From Hyperoodon ampullatus (Eukaryota; Chordata; Mammalia; Artiodactyla; Ziphiidae): a stretch of DNA of 64,000 nt. The notes under the pieces are model-generated. The model worked only from the letters and a program-made list of their open reading frames with translations. It had not been told where the DNA came from and made no database searches. The position numbers and the translations under genes were made by a program. This document shows positions 22,957-36,869 of this stretch, piece by piece; position 1 is the stretch's first letter, and each line of letters begins with the position of its first letter. The stretch is from positions 248,001-312,000 of the forward strand of contig CATKHW010000286.1 in NCBI GenBank assembly GCA_949752795.1. Reading direction: 5' to 3'.

Positions 22957-24695
22957 TCTTATGATAAGTTTCTTTTTCTGTGTGACTTATTTCACTTAGA
23001 ATCATCGTACCTGAATCCACCCATTTTGCTGCTACTGGTCTTATGACATTGATTTCATGGCTGAGGGATATTCCATCGTACGAAAGTACCACAATATTTG
23101 GAACCATTTTTATATTTCCTGGGATATTTAAGTTGTACCGAAGTTGAGGTCCTTGTAAGCAGTGCAGCCCTAAATTTTGGGGTGGCTCTGTCTTATTGAT
23201 TTTCAGTTTTCCCAAGGTATATTCCCTAGACTGGAAGTGCCCTTGCCTCTGTAGCTCTGTTGTTTACTTGTTTTATGGAACACAATGCACTCCTCCAGAG
23301 AGGCAGTTGGCAATTTACTTCCCGCCTATCAGCATAACAAGGCTCCCAGTTCTCCAGGGCCTGTCTTGCCTTTCTGGTTTTTACACATTTTGTGGATGTC
23401 CCTTTTGACCGGTGGGAAGTGACACTTCTTAGTAGTGCAGATTTGCATTGCCTGCTTGCTTGCTTGGCCAAAAAGGGCGTAGGCGTTTTCTCCTGAATAT
23501 ATTCAGGAGAAAACGCATACGCCCTTTTTGGCCAAGTGCATCATTGTCGAAGTTGTGCCCCTCTTCCTGTGCTTTAAAGGTGATTCCAATGTACCTCTTG
23601 AACTCTGTTTCCTGCTATTCTGCCTCGCTTTCAATTCCGCCTCGTTGCCTTCCCCTAACAGATTTTTGGCGGATAGTTCTCCTTTATTGCTCTGCCAGTT
23701 TGTGAATTGCTGTGCCCTTGAGCTCCATTTTTCAATTCGTTTTTTGTGAGCTGACCGCAAGTCCAAAATTTTGGTTCAGGACCTATATTGGTTCCCAGTG
23801 GGTGGCTGAGACTTTGGTTAATTCTTCTTACTGCCGGGAAATTACAGTGATATATGCCCGTCCAAATGCCTAACAGCTACTCTCTCATTGGTTCTCCCTC
23901 TTCCCTTTCATCCTCTGCCAAATTGGAAACCTGTGCGAACCAGGAGGTTAAAGGGGCTGTCTCTCCAATTTGGGAGGTTGATAGTAAAGCAGATGGAAAG
24001 TCAAACCGGAGCACCAGGAGAGAGACTATTCGTTGAGTTTTAGAAACCTTTCGTATTCACAGTGTGTCCGTTCTCTAGGTTTCCCGTACATGTTATAGCT
24101 AAGGTAATATTCCCTTCAACCTGGAGAGTTGGGACCCATGGAATGGGTGCCATGCATTATTGTTTTAAAGGGTCTGCATTTGGTCACCCAATCTCACCAA
24201 TCGTCTCAGTCCCAAGTGTCCCTCCTTATGCCACATCCAGCTGTCATTGTAGATAGGATCATTCCAGGGTTCATCAGAGACCCTGAAGGAATTGTAAAGA
24301 ATTTCCCAGTTTTTTTGTTTTGTTTTTGAAATTCCTTTTTATAGTGGGTTTGAGCTGATTCTCGCTGCCATGTTTATGCCAGTCTAGACACACTTGATTC
24401 CCTTACGGAGACATATCAATACATAGGTTTTAAGATTCTTACTAGTCAGATATATTCCTCTGCGGGTAATATGGGGTTTTGAGTCCCTTTCACTGAGGAA
24501 GGTGTAGGTCTTGTCTATTCCATAGTTGGTTTTTGGAACGGTACCTGTGCTTATATCAAACTCTGGTTTTATGCATGACCCCACCTCTCCTTCCCCCTTA
24601 AGCAGGCATAAGAGTGTTTTCTAAATGTGAGACACTGTTCTCTTTCCTAAATCAGTTCAAGTGTAGCCATGCTTACAGGATCTTCATAAGTGATA
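22957..24695. repeat. Satellite monomer M10, class B
   Basis: Class B with ttttggcggatag near 23666 and catttggtcaccc near 24177, both shared only with M15, 8696 bp to the right. Palindrome 23463-23536 has one mismatch. Confidence 0.92.
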
Positions 24696-26434
24696 TCTTA
24701 TGATAAGTTTCTTTTTCTGTGTGACTTATTTCACTTAGAATCATCGTACCTGAATCCACCCATTTTGCTGCTACTGGTCTTATGACATTGATTTCATGGC
24801 TGAGGGATATTCCATCGTACGTAAGTACCACAATTTTTGGAACCATTTTTATATTTCCTGGGATATTTAAGTTGTACCGAAGTTGAGGTCCTTGTAAGCA
24901 GTGCAGCCCTAAATTTTGGGGTGGCTCTGTCTTATTGATTTTCAGTTTTCCCAAGGTATATTCCCTAGACTGGAAGTGCCCTTGCCTCTGTAGCTCTGTT
25001 GTTTACTTGTTTTATGGAACACAATGCACTCCTCCAGAGAGGCAGTTGGCAATTTACATCCCGCCCATCAGCATAACAAGGCGCCCAGTTCTCCAGGGCC
25101 TGTCTTGCCTTTCTGGTTTTTACACATTTTGTGGATGTCCCTTTTGACCGGTGGGAAGTGACACTTCTTAGTAGTGCAGATTTGCATTGCCCGCTTGCTT
25201 GCTTGGCCAAAAAGGGCGTAGGCGTTTTCTCCTGAATATATTCAGGATAAAACGCATACGCCCTTTTTGGCCAAGTGCATCATTGTCGAAGTTGTGCCCC
25301 TCTTCCTGTGCTTTAAAGGTGATTCCAACGTACCTCTTGAACTCTGTTTCCTGCTATTCTGCCTCGCTTTCAATTCCGCCTCGTTGCCTTCCCCTAACAG
25401 ATTTTTGGACGATAGTTCTCCTTTATTGCTCTGCCAGTTTGTGAATTGCTATGCCCTTGAGCTCCATTTTTCAATTCGTTTTTTGTGAGCTGACCGCAAG
25501 TCCAAAATTTTGGTTCAGGACATATATTGGTTCCCAGTGGGTGGCTGAGACTTTGGTTAATTCTTCTTCCTGCCAGGAAATTACAGTGATATATGCCCGT
25601 CCAAATGCCTAACAGCTACTCTCTCATTGGTTCTCCCTCTTCCCTTTCATCCTCTGCCAAATTGGAAACCTGTGCGAACCAGGAGGTTAAAGGGGCTGTC
25701 TCTCCAATTTGCGAGGTTGATAGTAAAGCAGATGGAAAGTCAAACCGGAGCACCAGGAGAGAGACTATTCGTTGAGTTTTAGAAACCTTTCGTATTCACA
25801 GTGTGTCAGTTCTCTAGGTTTCCCGTACATGTTATAGCTGTAGTAATATTCCCTTCAACCTGGAGAGTTGGGACCCATGGAATGGGTGCCATGCATTATT
25901 GTTTTAAAGGGTCTGCATTTGCTCACCCAATCTCACCAATCGTCTCAGTCCCAAGTGTCCCACCTTATGCCACATGAAGCTGTCATTGTAGATAGGATCA
26001 TTCCAGGGTTCATCAGATACCCTGAAGGAATTGTAAAGAATTTCCCAGTTTCTTTGTTTTGTTTTTGAAATTCCTTTTTATAGTGGGTTTGAGCTGATTC
26101 TCGCTGCCATGTTTATGCCAGTCTAGACACACTTGATTCCCTTACGGAGACATATCAATACATAGGTTTTACGATTCTTACCAGTCAGGTATATTCCTCT
26201 GCGGGTAATATGGGGTTTTGAGTCCCTTTCACTGAGGAAGGTGTAGGTCTTGTCTATTCCATAGTTGGTTTTTGGAAGGGTACCTGTGCTTATATCAAAC
26301 TCTGGTTTTATGCATGACCCCACCTCTCCTTCCCCCTTAAGCAGGCATAAGAGTGTTTTCTAAATGTGAGACACTGTTCTCTTTCCTAAATCAGTTCAAG
26401 TGTAGCCATGCTTACAGGATCTTCATAAGTGATA
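24696..26434. repeat. Satellite monomer M11, class B
   Basis: Class B with ggacatatattgg near 25518, caatttgcgagg near 25706 and acatgaagctgtc near 25973, all shared with M16. Palindrome 25202-25275 has two mismatches, one from the private caggataaaacg. Confidence 0.92.
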
Positions 26435-28173
26435 TCTTATGATAAGTTTCTTTTTCTGTGTGACTTATTTCACTTAGAATCATCGTACCTGAATCCACCC
26501 ATTTTGCTGCTACTGGTCTTATGACATTGATTTCATGGCTGAGGGATATTCCATCGTACGTAAGTACCACAATTTTTGGAACCATTTTTATATTTCCTGG
26601 GATATTTAAGTTGTACCCAAGTTGAGGTCCTTGTAAGCAGTGCAGCCCTAAATTTTGGGGTGGCTCTGTCTTATTGATTTTCAGTTTTCCCAAGGTATAT
26701 TCCCTAGACTGGAAGTGCCCTTGCCTCTGTAGCTCTGTTGTTTACTTGTTTTATGGAACACAATGCACTCCTCCAGAGAGGCAGTTGGCAATTTACATCC
26801 CGCCCATCAGCATAACAAGGCTCCCAGTTCTCCAGGGCCTGTCTTGCCTTTCTGGTTTTTACACATTTTGTGGATGTCCCTTTTGACCGGTGGGAAGTGA
26901 TACTTCTTTGTAGTGCAGATTTGCATTGCCCGCTTGCTTGCTTGGCCAAAAGGGGCATATGCGTTTTCTCCTGAATATATTCAGGAGAAAACGCATACGC
27001 CCTTTTTGGCCAAGTGCATCATTGTCGAAGTTGTGCCCCTCTTCCTGTGCTTTAAAGGCGATTCCAACGTACCTCTTGAAATCTGATTCCTGCTATTCTG
27101 CCTCGCTTTCAAATCCACCTCGTTGCCTTCCCTCAACAGATTTTTGGACGATAGTTGTCCTTTATTACTTGGCCAGTTTGTGAATTGCTGTGCCCCTGAG
27201 CTCCATTTTTCAACTCGTTTTTGGTGAGCTGACCGCAAGTCCAAAATTTTGGTTCAGGACCTATGCTGGTTCCCGGTGGGGGGCTGAGACTTTGGTTAAT
27301 TCTTCTTCCTCCCGGGAATTTAGAGTGATGTGTGTCCGTCCAAATGCCTAACAGCTACTCTCTCATTGGTTCTCCCTCTTCCCTTTCATCCTCTGCCAAA
27401 TTGGAAACCTGTGCGAACCAGGAGGTTAAAGGGGCTGTCTCTCCAAGTTGGGAGATTGATAGTAAAGCAGATGGAAAGTCAAACTGGAGCACCAGTAGAG
27501 GGACTATTCGTTGAGTTTTAGAAACCTTTCATATTCACAGTGTGTCCGTTCTCTAGGTTTCCCGTACATGTTATAACTGTAGTGATATTCCCTTCAACCT
27601 GGAGAGTTGGGACCCATGGAATGGGTGCCATGCATTATTGCTTTAAAGAGTCTGCATTTGCTCACCCAATCTCACCAATCCTCTCAGTCCCAAGTGTCCA
27701 GCCTTATGCCACATCCAGCTGTCATTGTAGATAGGGTCATTCCAGGTTTCATCAGAGTCCCTGAAAGAATTGTAAAGAATTTCCCAGTTTTTTTGTTTTG
27801 TTTTTGAAATTCCTTTTTATAGTGGGTTTGAGCTGATTCTCGCTGCCATGTTTATGCCAGTCTAGACACACTTGATTCCCTTACGGAGACATATCAATAC
27901 ATAGGTTTTAAGATTCTTACTAGTCAGATATATTCCTCTGCGGGTAATATGGGGTTTTGAGTCCCTTTCACTGAGGAAGGTGTAGGTCTTGTCTCTTCCA
28001 TAGTTGGTTTTTGGAACGGTACCTGTGCTTATATCAAACTCTGGTTTTATGCATCACCCCACCTCTCCTTCCCCCTTAAGCAGGCATAAGTGTGTTTTCT
28101 AAATGTGAGACACTGTTCTCTTTCCTAACTCAGTTCAAGTGTAGCCATGTTTATAGGATCTTCATAAGTGATA
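26435..28173. repeat. Satellite monomer M12, B-to-A mosaic
   Basis: B markers up to ggctcccagttctcc (about 26820), A markers from tgatacttctttg (about 26898). The left palindrome arm carries aaaaggggcatatgcg, found again only in M18. Palindrome 26941-27014 has two mismatches. Confidence 0.92.
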
Positions 28174-29912
28174 TCTTATGATAAGTTTCTTTTTCTGTGT
28201 GACTTATTTCACTTAGAATCATCATACCTGAATCCACCCATTTTGCTGCTACTGGTCTTATGACATTGATTTCATGGCTGAGGGATATTCCATCGTACGT
28301 AAGTACCACAATTTTTTGAACCATTTTTATATTTCCTGGGATACTTAAGGTGTATCCAAGTTGAGGTCCTTGTAAGCAGTGCAGCCCTAAATTTTGGGGT
28401 GGCTCTGTCTTATTGATTTTCAGTTTTCCCAAGGTATATTCCCTAGACTGGAAGTGCCCTTGGCTCTGTAGCTCTGTTGTTTACTTGTTTTAGGGAACAC
28501 AATGCACTCCTCCAGAGAGGCAGTTGGCAATTTACATCCCGCCCATCAGCATAACAAGGCTCCCTGTTCTCCAGGGCCTGTCTTGCCTTTCTGGTTTTTA
28601 CACATTTTGTGGATGTCCCTTTTGACCGGTGGGAAGTGATACTTCTTTGTAGTGCAGATTTGCATTGCCCGCTTGCTTGCTTGTCCAAAAAGGGCGTATG
28701 CGTTTTCTCCTGAATATATTCAGGAGAAAACACATACGCCCTTTTTGGCCAAGTGCATCATTGTCGAAGTTGTGCCCCTCTTCCTGTGCTTTAAAGGCGA
28801 TTCCAACGTACCTCTTGAAATCTGTTTCCTGCTATTCTGCCTCGCTTTCAAGTCCGCCTCGCTGCCTTCCCTCAACAGATTTTTGGACGATAGTTGTCCT
28901 TTATTACTCGGCCAGTTTGTGAATTGCCGTGACACTGAGCTCCATTTTTCAACTCGTTTTTTGTGAGCTGACCGCAAGTCCAGAATTTTGGTTCAGGACC
29001 TATGCTGGTTCCCGGTGGTGGGCTGAGACTTTGGTTAATTCTTCTTCCTGCCGGGAAGTTAGAGTGATATGTGCCCGTTCAAATGCCTAACAGCTACTCT
29101 CTCATTGGTTCTCCCTCTTCCCTTTCATCCTCTGCCAAATTGGAAACCTGTGCGAACCAGGAGGTTAAAGGGGCTGTCTCTCCAAGTTGGGAGATTGATA
29201 GTAAAGCAGATGGAAAGTCAAACCGGAGCACCAGGAGAGGGACTATTCGTTGAGTTTTAGAAACCTTTAGTATTCACAGTGTGTCCGTTCTCTAGGTTTC
29301 CCGTACATGTTATAACTGTAGTAATATTCCCTTCAACCTGGAGAGTTGGGACCCATGGAATAGGTGCCATGCATTATTGCTTTAACGGGTCTGCCTTTGT
29401 TCACCCAATCTCACCAATCGTCTCAGTCCCAAGTGTCCAGCCTTATGCCACATCCAGCTGTCGTTGTAGATAGGGTCATTCCAGGTTTCATCAGAGACCC
29501 TGAAGGAATTGTAAAGAATTTCCCAGTTTTTTTGTTTTGTTTTTGAAATTCCTTTTTATAGTGGGTTTGAGCTGATTCTCGCTGCCATGTTTATGCCAGT
29601 CTAGACACACTTAATTCCCTTATGGAGATAAATCAATACATAGGTTTTAACATTCTTACTAGTCTGATATATTCCTCTGCGGGAAATATGGGGTTTTGAG
29701 TCCCTTTCACTGAGGAAGGTGTAGGTCTTCTCTATTCCATAGTTGGTTTTTGGAACGGTACCTGTGCTTATATCAAACTCTGGTTTTATGCATCACCCCA
29801 CCTCTCCTTCCCCCTTAAGCAGGCATAAGAGTGTTTTCTAAATGTGAGACACTGTTCTCTTTCCTAACTCAGTTCAAGTGTAGCCATGTTTATAGGATCT
29901 TCATAAGTGATA
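28174..29912. repeat. Satellite monomer M13, class A
   Basis: Class A with attgccgtgacactg near 28923, shared with M18, and private aacgggtctgcc near 29384. Palindrome 28680-28753 has two mismatches (ttgtcc in the left arm, cacata in the right). Confidence 0.92.
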
Positions 29913-31652
29913 TCTTATGATAAGTTTCTTTTTCTGTGTGACTTATTTCACTTAGAATCATCGTACCTGAATCCACCCATTTTGCTGCTACTGGTCTTAT
30001 GACATTGATTTCATGGCTGAGGGATATTCCATCGTACGTAAGTACCACAATTTTTTGAACCATTTTTATATTTCCTGGGATACTTAAGGTGTATCCAAGT
30101 TGAGGTCCTTGTAAGCAGTGCAGCCCTAAATTTTGGGGTGGCTCTGTCTTATTGATTTTCAGTTTTCCCAAGGTATATTCCCTAGACTGGAAGTGCCCTT
30201 GGCTCTGTAGCTCTGTTGTTTACTTGTTTTAGGGAACACAATGCACTCCTCCAGAGAGGCAGTTGGCAATTTACATCCCGCCCATCAGCGTAACAAGGCT
30301 CCCTGTTCTCCAGGGCCTGTCTTGCCTTTCTGGTTTTTACACATTTTGTGGATGTCCCTTTTGACCGGTGGGAAGTGACACTTCTTAGTAGTGCAGATTT
30401 GCATTGCCCGCTTGCTTGCTTGGCCAAAAAGGGCGTAGGCGTTTTCTCCTGAATATATTCAGGAGAAAACGCATACGCCCTTTTTGGCCAAGTGCATCAT
30501 TGCCGAAGTTGTGCCCCTCTTCCTGTGCTTTAAAGGTGATTCCAACCTACCTCTTGAACTCTGTTTCCTGCTATTCTGCCTTGCTTTCAATTCCACCTCG
30601 TTGCCTTCCCCTAACAGATTTTTGGACGATAGTTCTCCTTTATTGCTCTGCCAGTTTGTGAATTGCTGTGCCCTTGAGCTCCATTTTTCAATTCGTTTTT
30701 TGTGAGCTGACCGCAAGTCCAATATTTTGGTTCAGGACCTATACTGGTTCCCAGTGGGTGGCTGAGAGTTTGGTTAATTCTTCTTACTGCCGGGAAATTA
30801 CAGTGATATATTCCCGTCCAAATGCCTAACAGCTACTCTCTCATTGGTTCTCCCTCTTCCCTTTCATCCTCTGCCAAATTGGCAACCTGTGCGAACCAGG
30901 AGGTTAAAGGGGCTGTCTCTCCAAGTTGGGAGGTTGATAGTAAAGCAGATGGAAAGTCAAACCGGAGCACCAGGAGAGGGACTATTCGTTGAGTTTTAGA
31001 AACCTTTCGTATTCACAGTGTGTCCGTTCTCTAGTTTTCCCGTACATGTTATTGCTGTAGTAATATTCCCTTCAACCTGGAGAGTTGGGACCCATGGAAT
31101 GGGTGCCATTCATTATTGTTTTAAAGGGTCTGCATTTGCTCACCCAATCTCACCAATCGTCTCAGTCCCAAGTGTCCCACCTTATGCCACATCCAGCTGT
31201 CATTGTAGATAGGATCATTCCAGGGTTCATCAGAGACCCTGAAGGAATTGTAAAGAATTTCCCAGTTTTTTTTGTTTTGTTTTTGAAATTCCTTTTTATA
31301 GTGGGTTTGAGCTGATTCTCGCTGCCATGTTCATGCCAGTCTAGACACACTTGATTCCCTTACGGAGACATATCAATACATAGGTTTTAAGATTCTTACT
31401 AGTCAGATATATTCCTCTGCGGGTAATATGGGGTTTTGAGTCCCTTTCACTGAGGAAGGTGTAGGTCTTGTCTATTCCATAGTTGGTTTTTGGAACGGTA
31501 CCTGTGCTTATATCAAACTCTGGTTTTATGCATGACCCCACCTCTCCTTCCCCCTTAAGCAGGCATAAGAGTGTTTTCTAAATGTGAGACACTGTTCTCT
31601 TTCCTAAATCAGTTCAAGTGTAGCCATGCTTACAGGATCTTCATAAGTGATA
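29913..31652. repeat. Satellite monomer M14, A-to-B mosaic
   Basis: Counterpart of M9, with the same cagcgtaac marker and the same region of A-to-B switch, but without M9's 8-bp deletion. One extra T in the T run near 31270 makes it the longest unit (1740 bp). Palindrome 30419-30492 has one mismatch. Confidence 0.92.
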
Positions 31653-33391
31653 TCTTATGATAAGTTTCTTTTTCTGTGTGACTTATTTCACTTAGAATCA
31701 TCGTACCTGAATCCACCCATTTTGCTGCTACTGGTCTTATGACATTGATTTCATGGCTGAGGGATATTCCATCGTACGTAAGTACCACAATTTTTTGAAC
31801 CATTTTTATATTTCCTGGGATATTTAAGTTGTACCGAAGTTGAGGTCCTTGTAAGCAGTGCAGCCCTAAATTTTGGGGTGGCTCTGTCTTATTGATTTTC
31901 AGTTTTCCCAAGGTATATTCCCTAGACTGGAAGTGCCCTTGCCTCTGTAGCTCTGTTGTTTACTTGTTTTATGGAACACAATGCACTCCTCCAGAGAGGC
32001 AGTTGGCAATTTACATCCCGCCCATCAGCATAACAAGGCGCCCAGTTCTCCAGGGCCTGTCTTGCCTATCTGGTTTTTACACATTTTGTGGATGTCCCTT
32101 TTGACTGGTGGGAAGTGACACTTCTTAGTAGTGCAGATTTGCATTGCCCGCTTGCTTGCTTGGCCAAAAAGGGCGTAGGCGTTTTCTCCTGAATATATTC
32201 AGGAGAAAACGCATACGCCCTTTTTGGCCAAGTGCATCATTGTCGAAGTTGTGCCCCTCTTCCTGTGCTTTAAAGGTGATTCCAATGTACCTCTTGAACT
32301 CAGTTTCCTGCTATTCTGCCTCGCTTTCAATTCCGCCTCGTTGCCTTCCCCTAACAGATTTTTGGCGGATAGTTCTCCTTTATTGCTCTGCCAGTTTGTG
32401 AATTGCTGTGCCCTTGAGCTCCATTTTTCAATTCGTTTTTTGTGAGCTGACCGCAAGTCCAAAATTTTGGTTCAGGACCTATATTGGTTCCCAGTGGGTG
32501 GCTGAGACTTTGGTTAATTCTTCTTCCTGCCGGGAAATTACAGTGATATATGCCCGTCCAAATGCCTAACAGCTACTCTCTCATTGGTTCTCCCTCTTCC
32601 CTTTCATCCTCTGCCAAATTGGAAACCTGTGCGAACCAGGAGGTTAAAGGGGCTGTCTCTCCAATTTGGGAGGTTGATAGTAAAGCAGATGGAAAGTCAA
32701 ACCGGAGCACCAGGAGAGAGACTATTCATTGAGTTTTAGAAACCTTTCGTATTCACAGTGTGTCCGTTCTCTAGGTTTCCCGTACATGTTATAGCTGTAG
32801 TAATATTCCCTTCAACCTGGAGAGTTGGGAACCATGGAATGGGTGCCATGCATTATTGTTTTAAAGGGTCTGCATTTGGTCACCCAATCTCACCAATCGT
32901 CTCAGTCCCAAGTGTCCCTCCTTATGCCACATCCAGCTGTCATTGTAGATAGGATCATTCCAGGGTTCATCAGAGACCCTGAAGGAATTGTAAAGAATTT
33001 CCCAGTTTTTTTGTTTTGTTTTTGAAATTCCTTTTTATAGTGGGTTTGAGCTGATTCTCGCTGCCATGTTTATGCCAGTCTAGACACACTTGATTCCCTT
33101 ACGGAGACATATCAATACATAGGTTTTAAGATTCTTACTAGTCAGATATATTCCTCTGCGGGTAATATGGGGTTTTGAGTCCCTTTCACTGAGGAAGGTG
33201 TAGGTCTTGTCTATTCCATAGTTGGTTTGTGGAACGGTACCTGTGCTTATATCAAACTCTGGTTTTATGCATCACCCCACCTCTCCTTCCCCCTTAAGCA
33301 GGCATAAGAGTGTTTTCTAAATGTGAGACACTGTTCTCTTTCCTAAATCAGTTCAAGTGTAGCCATGCTTACAGGATCTTCATAAGTGATA
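31653..33391. repeat. Satellite monomer M15, class B
   Basis: Counterpart of M10 (ggcggatag, tttggtcaccc). It also has gaggcgcccag-like aaggcgcccagttc near 32036, shared with M11 and M16. Palindrome 32159-32232 has one mismatch. Confidence 0.92.
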
Positions 33392-35130
33392 TCTTATGAT
33401 AAGTTTCTTTTTCTGTGTGACTTATTTCACTTAGAATCATCGTACCTGAATCCACCCATTTTGCTGCTACTGGTCTTATGACATTGATTTCATGGCTGAG
33501 GGATATTCCATCGTACGTAAGTACCACAATTTTTTGAACCATTTTTATATTTCCTGGGATATTTAAGTTGTACCGAAGTTGAGGTCCTTGTAAGCAGTGC
33601 AGCCCTAAATTTTGGGGTGGCTCTGTCTTATTGATTTTCAGTTTTCCCAAGGTATATTCCCTAGACTGGAAGTGCCCTTGCCTCTGTAGCTCTGTTGTTT
33701 ACTTGTTTTATGGAACACAATGCACTCCTCCAGAGAGGCAGTTGGCAATTTACATCCCGCCCATCAGCATAACAAGGCGCCCAGTTCTCCAGGGCCTGTC
33801 TTGCCTTTCTGGTTTTTACACATTTTGTGGATGTCCCTTTTGACCGGTGGGAAGTGACACTTCTTAGTAGTGCAGATTTGCATTGCCCGCTTGCTTGCTT
33901 GGCCAAAAAGGGCGTAGGCGTTTTCTCCTGAATATATTCAGGAGAAAACGCATACGCCCTTTTTGGCCAAGTGCATCATTGTCGAAGTTGTGCCCCTCTT
34001 CCTGTGCTTTAAAGGTGATTCCAACGTACCTCTTGAACTCTGTTTCCTGCTATTCTGCCTCGCTTTCAATTCCGCCTCGTTGCCTTCCCCTAACAGATTT
34101 TTGGACGATAGTTCTCCTTTATTGCTCTGCCAGTTTGTGAATTGCTATGCCCTTGAGCTCCATTTTTCAATTCGTTTTTTGTGAGCTGACCGCAAGTCCA
34201 AAATTTTGGTTCAGGACATATATTGGTTCCCAGTGGGTGGCTGAGACTTTGGTTAATTCTTCTTCCTGCCAGGAAATTACAGTGATATATGCCCGTCCAA
34301 ATGCCTAACAGCTACTCTCTCATTGGTTCTCCCTCTTCCCTTTCATCCTCTGCTAAATTGGAAACCTGTGCGAACCAGGAGGTTAAAGGGGCTGTCTCTC
34401 CAATTTGCGAGGTTGATAGTAAAGCAGATGGAAAGTCAAACCGGAGCACCAGGAGAGAGACTATTCGTTGAGTTTTAGAAACCTTTCGTATTCACAGTGT
34501 GTCAGTTCTCTAGGTTTCCCGTACATGTTATAGCTGTAGTAATATTCCCTTCAACCTGGAGAGTTGGGACCCATGGAATGGGTGCCATGCATTATTGTTT
34601 TAAAGGGTCTGCATTTGCTCACCCAATCTCACCAATCGTCTCAGTCCCAAGTGTCCCTCCTTATGCCACATGAAGCTGTCATTGTAGATAGGATCATTCC
34701 AGGGTTCATCAGAGACCCTGAAGGAATTGTAAAGAATTTCCCAGTTTCTTTGTTTTGTTTTTGAAATTCCTTTTTATAGTGGGTTTGAGCTGATTCTCGC
34801 TGCCATGTTTATGCCAGTCTAGACACACTTGATTCCCTTACGGAGACATATCAATACATAGGTTTTAAGATTCTTACCAGTCAGATATATTCCTCTGCGG
34901 GTAATATGGGGTTTTGAGTCCCTTTCACTGAGGAAGGTGTAGGTCTTGTCTATTCCATAGTTGGTTTTTGGAAGGGTACCTGTGCTTATATCAAACTCTG
35001 GTTTTATGCATGACCCCACCTCTCCTTCCCCCTTAAGCAGGCATAAGAGTGTTTTCTAAATGTGAGACACTGTTCTCTTTCCTAAATCAGTTCAAGTGTA
35101 GCCATGCTTACAGGATGTTCATAAGTGATA
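33392..35130. repeat. Satellite monomer M16, class B
   Basis: Counterpart of M11 (ggacatatattgg, tttgcgagg, catgaagctg), but without M11's private palindrome change, so palindrome 33898-33971 has one mismatch. Confidence 0.92.
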
Positions 35131-36869
35131 TCTTATGATAAGTTTCTTTTTCTGTGTGACTTATTTCACTTAGAATCATCGTACCTGAATCCACCCATTT
35201 TCCTGCTACTGGTCTTATGACATTGATTTCATGGCTGAGGGATATTCCATCGTACGTAAGTACCACAATTTTTTGAACCATTTTTATATTTCCTGGGATA
35301 TTTAAGTTGTACCCAAGTTGAGGTCCTTGTAAGCAGTGCAGCCCTAAATTTTGGGGTGGCTCTGTCTTATTGATTTTCAGTTTTCCCAAGGTATATTCCC
35401 TAGACTGGAAGTGCCCTTGCCTCTGTAGCTCTGTTGTTTACTTGTTTTATGGAACACAATGCACTCCTCCAGAGAGGCAGTTGGCAATTTACATCCCGCC
35501 CATCAGCATAACAAGGCTCCCAGTTCTCCAGGGCCTGTCTTGCCTTTCTGGTTTTTACACATTTTGTGGATGTCCCTTTTGACCGGTGGGAAGTGACACT
35601 TCTTAGTAGTGCAGATTTGCATTGCCCGCTTGCTTGCTTCGCCAAAAAGGGCGTAGGCGTTTTCTCCTGAATATATTCAGGAGAAAACGCATACGCCCTT
35701 TTTGGCCAAGTGCATCATTGTCGAAGTTGTGCCCCTCTTCCTGTGCTTTAAAGGTGATTCCAACGTACCTCTTGAACTCTGTTTCCTGCTATTCTGCCTC
35801 GCTTTCAATTCCGCCTCGTTGCCTTCCCCTAACAGATTTTTGGACGATAGTTCTCCTTTATTGCTCTGCCAGTTTGTGAATTGCTGTGCCCTTGAGCTCC
35901 ATTTTTCAATTCGTTTTTTGTGAGCTGACCGCAAGTCCAAAATTTTGGTTCAGGACCTATATTCGTTCCCAGTGGGCGGCTGAGACTTTGGTTAATTCTT
36001 CTTCCTGCCGGGAAATTACAGTGATATATGCCCGTCCAAATGCCTAACAGCTACTCTCTCATTGGTTCTCCCTCTTCCCTTTCATCCTCTGCCAAATTGG
36101 AAACCTGTGCGAACCAGGAGGTTAAAGGGGCTGTCTCTCCAAGTTGGGAGGTTGATAGTAAAGCAGATGGAAAGTCAAACCGGAGCACCAGGAGAGGGAC
36201 TATTCGTTGAGTTTTAGAAACCTTTCGTATTCACAGTGTGTCCGTTCTCTAGGTTTCCCGTACATGTTATAACTGTAGTAATATTCCCTTCAACCTGGAG
36301 AGTTGGGACCCATGGAATGGGTGCCATGCATTATTGCTTTAAAGAGTCTGAATTTGCTCCCCCAATCTCACCAATCCTCTCAGTCCCAAGTGTCCAGCCT
36401 TATGCCACATCCAGCTTTCATTGTAGATAGGGTCATTCCACGTTTCATCAGAGTCCCTGAAAGAATTGTAAAGAATTTCCCAGTTTTTTTGTTTTGTTTT
36501 TTAAATTCCTTTTTATAGTGGGTTTGAGCTGATTCTCGCTGCCATGTTTATGCCAGTCTAGACACACTTGATTCCCTTACGGAGACATATCAATACATAG
36601 GTTTTAAGATTCTTACTAGTCAGATATATTCCTCTGCGGGAAATATGGGGTTTTGATTCCCTTTCACTGAGGAAGGTGTAGGTCTTGTCTATTCCATAGT
36701 TGGTTTTTGGAACGGTACCTGTGCTTATATCAAACTCTGGTTTTATGCATCACCCCACCTCTCCTTCCCCCTTAAGCAGGCATAAGAGTGTTTTCTAAAT
36801 GTGAGACACTGTTCTCTTTCCTAACTCAGTTCAAGTGTAGCCATGTTTACAGGATCTTCATAAGTGATA
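35131..36869. repeat. Satellite monomer M17, B-to-A mosaic
   Basis: Class B through gggaggttgatag (about 36147), class A from gttataactgtag (about 36268) to the end. Private changes: gcttcgccaaa in the palindrome and gaatttgctccccc near 36350. Palindrome 35637-35710 has two mismatches. Confidence 0.92.
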